61,543 nucleotides of DNA from Emmonsiellopsis sp. PD_33 (taxonomy: Eukaryota > Ascomycota > Eurotiomycetes > Onygenales > Ajellomycetaceae). The stretch spans positions 1-61,543 of the forward strand of contig JANTQF010000206.1 of NCBI GenBank assembly GCA_032988165.1. Direction: 5' to 3'. The translations under genes and the position numbers were made by a program. Under the pieces are notes generated by a model that was not told where the DNA came from, ran no database searches, and saw only the letters and a program-made list of their open reading frames with translations. Shown one piece after another: positions 58,423-61,543 of this stretch. Each line of letters begins with the position of its first letter. The first letter of the stretch is position 1.

Positions 58423-59879
58423 ATGGCCTCCCAGAAGGATAAGTCCGTCATGGGCATGCCCGTAAGTCTCTTTCTTCTCCTCGAATTCGCCCGCCGCCTC
58501 GTGTGTCTGCCGTCTGCATCGGGTGCTACACCCCCCAGGCTGTGGTCAGGCGATGTGTCGTGGTTCAATGCGTGTCCGGCCGTCGTTGGTGATGGCTGCT
58601 GATGGCTGCTGATGGCTGCTGTGTTGTTGTGCGGATGGCTAACCTGTCCTTTTTATACTGCAGGGCTTCGTGGTCGACTTCATGAGTACGTAAAACCTAT
58701 GCTTCCCATGTTGCGTGGATGTAGCTTCTTCGTCGCGAGCACGCAGATGCTGCTATGAACACCATTTGATGGCTGTCAATGGATTAACTAACATGTTGTC
58801 TACAGTGGGTGGTGTTTCCGCCGCCGTCTCCAAGACCGCTGCCGCCCCCATCGAGCGTATCAAGCTCCTCATCCAGAACCAGGTATGGCTCAGCCTCGAC
58901 ATCAGCACTTGAGGCCATCTTGATTCTAACGCCAATGATCTTCTAGGACGAGATGTTGAAGACTGGCCGTCTTGACAAGAAATACAATGGCATCGCCGAC
59001 TGCTTCAGCCGTACCGCCAAGGCCGAGGGTGTCGTCTCCCTGTGGAGAGGAAACACTGCCAACGTTATCCGTTATTTCCCTACCCAGGCCCTTAACTTTG
59101 CTTTCCGTGATACCTACAAGTCCATGTTCAACTTCAAGAAGGAGCGTGATGGATATGCCAAGTGGATGGCCGGTAACTTGGCCTCCGGTGGTGTAAGTAA
59201 AAAATTTTCACGTGTTTCGGATCTTTTCCGGATCCATTGAACATCGCAACTAACGCAATCTCTAGATGGCTGGTGCCACCTCCCTCCTCTTCGTCTACTC
59301 CCTCGACTATGCCCGTACTCGTCTTGCCAACGACGCCAAGTCCTCCAAGGGCACTGGTGAGCGTCAATTCAACGGCCTGGTCGATGTCTACAAGAAGACC
59401 CTCGCTTCCGATGGTATTGCCGGTCTCTACCGTGGTTTCGGTCCCTCTGTCCTTGGAATTGTCGTCTACCGTGGTCTGTACTTCGGCATGTACGATTCGA
59501 TCAAGCCCGTCCTCCTCGTTGGTCCTCTTGAGGGCAGCTTCCTCGCTTCGTTCTTGCTCGGCTGGACTGTCACCACTGGTGCTGGTATTGCTTCTTATCC
59601 TCTTGATACTATCCGTCGTCGTATGATGATGACCTCCGGTGAGGTATGTATACTCTGATTTTCCCCTGCGCATGAACGCAATGTGCTGATCAATCTCCCC
59701 AATAGGCCGTCAAGTACTCCTCGTCCCTCGATGCCGCCCGCCAGATCGCCGCCAAGGAGGGTGTCAAGTCCTTCTTCAAGGGTGCCGGTGCTAACATCCT
59801 CCGTGGTGTCGCCGGTGCTGGTGTCCTCTCCATCTACGACCAGGTCCAGCTCCTCCTCTTCGGCAAGGCCTACAAGTAG
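58423..59879 (+). CDS. Mitochondrial ADP/ATP carrier (adenine nucleotide translocase)
   Basis: Exchanges matrix ATP for cytosolic ADP across the inner mitochondrial membrane. Six exons give 311 aa: 58423-58461, 58664-58685 (22 nt), 58806-58882, 58947-59192, 59266-59643 and 59706-59879. Three mitochondrial-carrier repeats are visible with their PxD/ExxK/R signatures: APIERIKLLIQNQ, SLDYARTRLAND and YPLDTIRRR. The carrier-specific RRRMMM follows the last signature. Other marks are GFVVDFMMGGVSAAVSKTAA at the N-terminus, YFPTQALNFAFRDTYK, LYRGFGPSVLGIVVYRGLYF and GAGANILRGVAGAGVL. Codons are strongly biased to C-ending forms, consistent with high expression. The many small 5' exons are typical of this gene in fungi. 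Symbol usage varies between species (AAC/ANC1/ANT1), so none is given. Confidence 0.96.
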
Positions 59880-60434
59880 ATGGTTGTTGTATGATTATGG
59901 ATTCCTTCGACGCCTGATTTGGGCTGTTGAGGGGATGGGGATGGCGCACGTGAGGTTATGGTGATGGGGCTGAGGAGCGGGAGCGATGTATGGAATCGAG
60001 GCTCGAAAGATAGAATGTGTGCGTCAAGAACGGTTGATCTTGGAGCATCAAAAACAAATATGGGTCTTTCTTCTTAACCTGTTGTATTTTACTACTGCTC
60101 GCGAGCTTTTTTTCTCTGTACTTCCTCTTGTGCAATTTTGGCATTCAATCAATTCCCTCTCATTTGTTTTCTTATTATACTTCTCGTCGCGCATAGAAGA
60201 CTAGTAGAAATTTGTTCCTTTACCTCTTCACAAAGCTTCCTCCCAATCTCGTGTGCACGTGACTATGACGTCCGATGGATATACTTTTATACACAGCTTC
60301 AGAGAACCCAAATGCAATCCAGCCTTCTACAGCTCACGCGGCTATCAAAGCGCATCCCTCTCAATCATCCGCTCCACATAACCCCATTCCGCCATCATCG
60401 TTGGAATTTTGAGCGTTTCCGCCCACGGGACACC
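59880..60434. other. Intergenic region
   Basis: 3' untranslated region of the carrier and promoter of the next gene. The frame of that gene stays open back to 60138, but the extension lacks conserved character. Confidence 0.4.
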
Positions 60435-61361
60435 ATGGCATCCCAACCACCAGCGGAGATATCCCGCGCCACCACATCAGAAACAGCTATCCCTAGCACG
60501 CAGATTGCGCAAGCTACCACCGAACCATCAGCCCCTAATACCATATCAACATCACCACCAATATCAGCTCATCCACCACACGCAAATCCAACAACACCTA
60601 CAACTTCCATCCCACCAACCCAAACAACCCACTCCCCTCCCCCCCCGCAACCCAACCCCCTCTCATCCCCCTATCCACCCCACGAATACACGCGCAAAGC
60701 CAGCAACCCCCTTATCATCCCCCCGCCTCCAAAAGCAGGCCAACTCCCACCTGCCTCCACCCCCCAAACAACACCCACCACCCTCCCACACACACCCACA
60801 ACCCCATCACAAACCAACCCATCCCCCTACCACCCACAACCACAATTACAACCACAACCACCCACCCAGCCACCCCAACCCCTCGACCACCCACCAGGCT
60901 ACATCCAGAACCCCGCCGCCAACGCCCCGCTCGGCGTCTTCCACAACCATCTCTACCCAGACGACGTAACCGGCCGCGGCGGCTATCATCTATACCCAGC
61001 GGGCCGGGATCTCAATGCCAGTGCCAGCGGCGTAGCTACAGGCGTCTCAGCCAGTGGTGGTGGGACCTACTACCCCTCCCCGAGCACCACGCGGTGGCAG
61101 GCGGATGGGTATCCGCAGCCGGCGGCGGCGGCGGGGGTGACGGGCGGTCGTTGGCGGTGGGATGAGGCGCCGGGTGGTGCGGGGGGACGGTATGAGTATG
61201 TTTATGATCGGGGGAGGGTGGGGGAGGATGACGGGGAGGGGGAGGGGGATTGGTGGGGCGCTGAGGGGATTTGGAATGCGACGGTGGAGTTTGCGAGGGG
61301 GGTTGGGGAGGGGGTGGCGAGGGCGGAGGAGGGGGTTTGGAGGTGGATTAATGGGCGGTGA
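60435..61361 (+). CDS. Hypothetical Pro/Thr-rich protein with conserved-looking C-terminal helix
   Basis: Single exon, 308 aa; family not recognised. The start at 60435 (CACCATGGC, a strong initiation context; MASQPPAEIS) is preferred, although the frame is open with in-frame Met codons at 60138 and 60312. The first ~190 residues are low-complexity Pro/Thr/Ser/Gln. A more ordered part follows: LDHPPGYIQNPAANAPLG, VFHNHLYPDDVTGRGGYHLY, a Gly/Ala/Tyr-rich segment, and a C-terminal amphipathic helix (WGAEGIWNATVEFARGVGEG, then ARAEEGVWRWING). The coding strand switches from very C-rich to very G-rich around 61080. The ending with a Trp-rich helix resembles small conserved fungal proteins of unknown role. 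No membrane segment is seen. Confidence 0.6.
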   Translation: MASQPPAEISRATTSETAIPSTQIAQATTEPSAPNTISTSPPISAHPPHANPTTPTTSIPPTQTTHSPPPPQPNPLSSPYPPHEYTRKASNPLIIPPPPKAGQLPPASTPQTTPTTLPHTPTTPSQTNPSPYHPQPQLQPQPPTQPPQPLDHPPGYIQNPAANAPLGVFHNHLYPDDVTGRGGYHLYPAGRDLNASASGVATGVSASGGGTYYPSPSTTRWQADGYPQPAAAAGVTGGRWRWDEAPGGAGGRYEYVYDRGRVGEDDGEGEGDWWGAEGIWNATVEFARGVGEGVARAEEGVWRWINGR

Positions 61362-61543
61362 TGTGGTGGGGGGGGGGGGAGGGAGGGGAATTTGGAGGAT
61401 GGTGGGGGGGGGGGGGTGAAGGAATAACCTTGGGGGTTTTTTTTTTGGCCCTTTGGTTTTTTTTGTTGGGTTTTGGGGGTTGGGGATTGGGTTTGATTTG
61501 GCTTCTTTTATTTTCTGTTTTTTTTGGGTATTTAACGGGTTAC
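61362..61543. other. G- and T-rich 3' region at window end
   Basis: G-runs of up to 13 (61368-61380 and 61403-61416) followed by T-runs. Probably the 3' untranslated region of the preceding gene. Confidence 0.5.

Overview
The window is nuclear DNA from a filamentous ascomycete. Genes have short GT-AG introns (about 53-90 bp), are well spaced and encode typical Pezizomycotina proteins. The CpG-directed repeat mutation and the gene repertoire suggest Eurotiomycetes, perhaps Onygenales; this is inference without any database search. All exon structures below were assembled by hand from splice signals, reading frame and remembered protein families.

Layout. 1-582: RidA-type deaminase (left end uncertain). 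4515-5972: nucleoside hydrolase, with a palindromic GATA site upstream. 7905-9113: D-galactonate dehydratase-like enolase-superfamily enzyme. 10618-12440: Vid24/GID4-type substrate receptor. 14075-14778 (-): ribosomal protein S12. 15425-19468 (-): large ankyrin/coiled-coil protein resembling Hos4 of the Set3 complex. 20681-21749: polyprenol reductase (DFG10/SRD5A3), convergent with 21776-22843 (-), an ALKBH6-type dioxygenase. 23256-24238: Par14-type parvulin. 25574-26377: single-pass membrane protein.

27964-42654 is a block of dead mobile DNA. A Ty1/Copia retrotransposon lies on the minus strand with 290-bp LTRs, a CAAAT target duplication, a tRNA-iMet-type primer site, a polypurine tract and decayed gag-pol. 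Its gag is split by a 9224-bp hAT-type transposon (32736-41959) with terminal inverted repeats and an 8-bp target duplication. Besides a decayed hAT transposase, this transposon carries a plus-strand gene with a histone H3-like fold and, divergent from it, a coiled-coil gene with an acidic tail. I see no CpG from about 27981 to 42630, and the two LTRs differ only by transitions, several of them CA in one copy and TG in the other. This is what CpG-directed repeat-induced mutation leaves behind.

The right part returns to ordinary genes. 44663-46021: Cys-rich/coiled-coil hypothetical. 47335-48682 (-): Hut1-type nucleotide-sugar transporter, divergent from 49342-49998, tRNA-splicing endonuclease subunit Sen15. 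50550-55195 (-): eight-exon Sip3/Lam-type sterol-transfer protein (BAR-PH-GRAM-VASt-TM), divergent from 55661-57601, ribosome-biogenesis factor Kri1. 58423-59879: mitochondrial ADP/ATP carrier with six exons. 60435-61361: proline-rich hypothetical. The host genes are housekeeping or metabolic and do not form an evident pathway cluster; the unusual biology is in the nested transposon.
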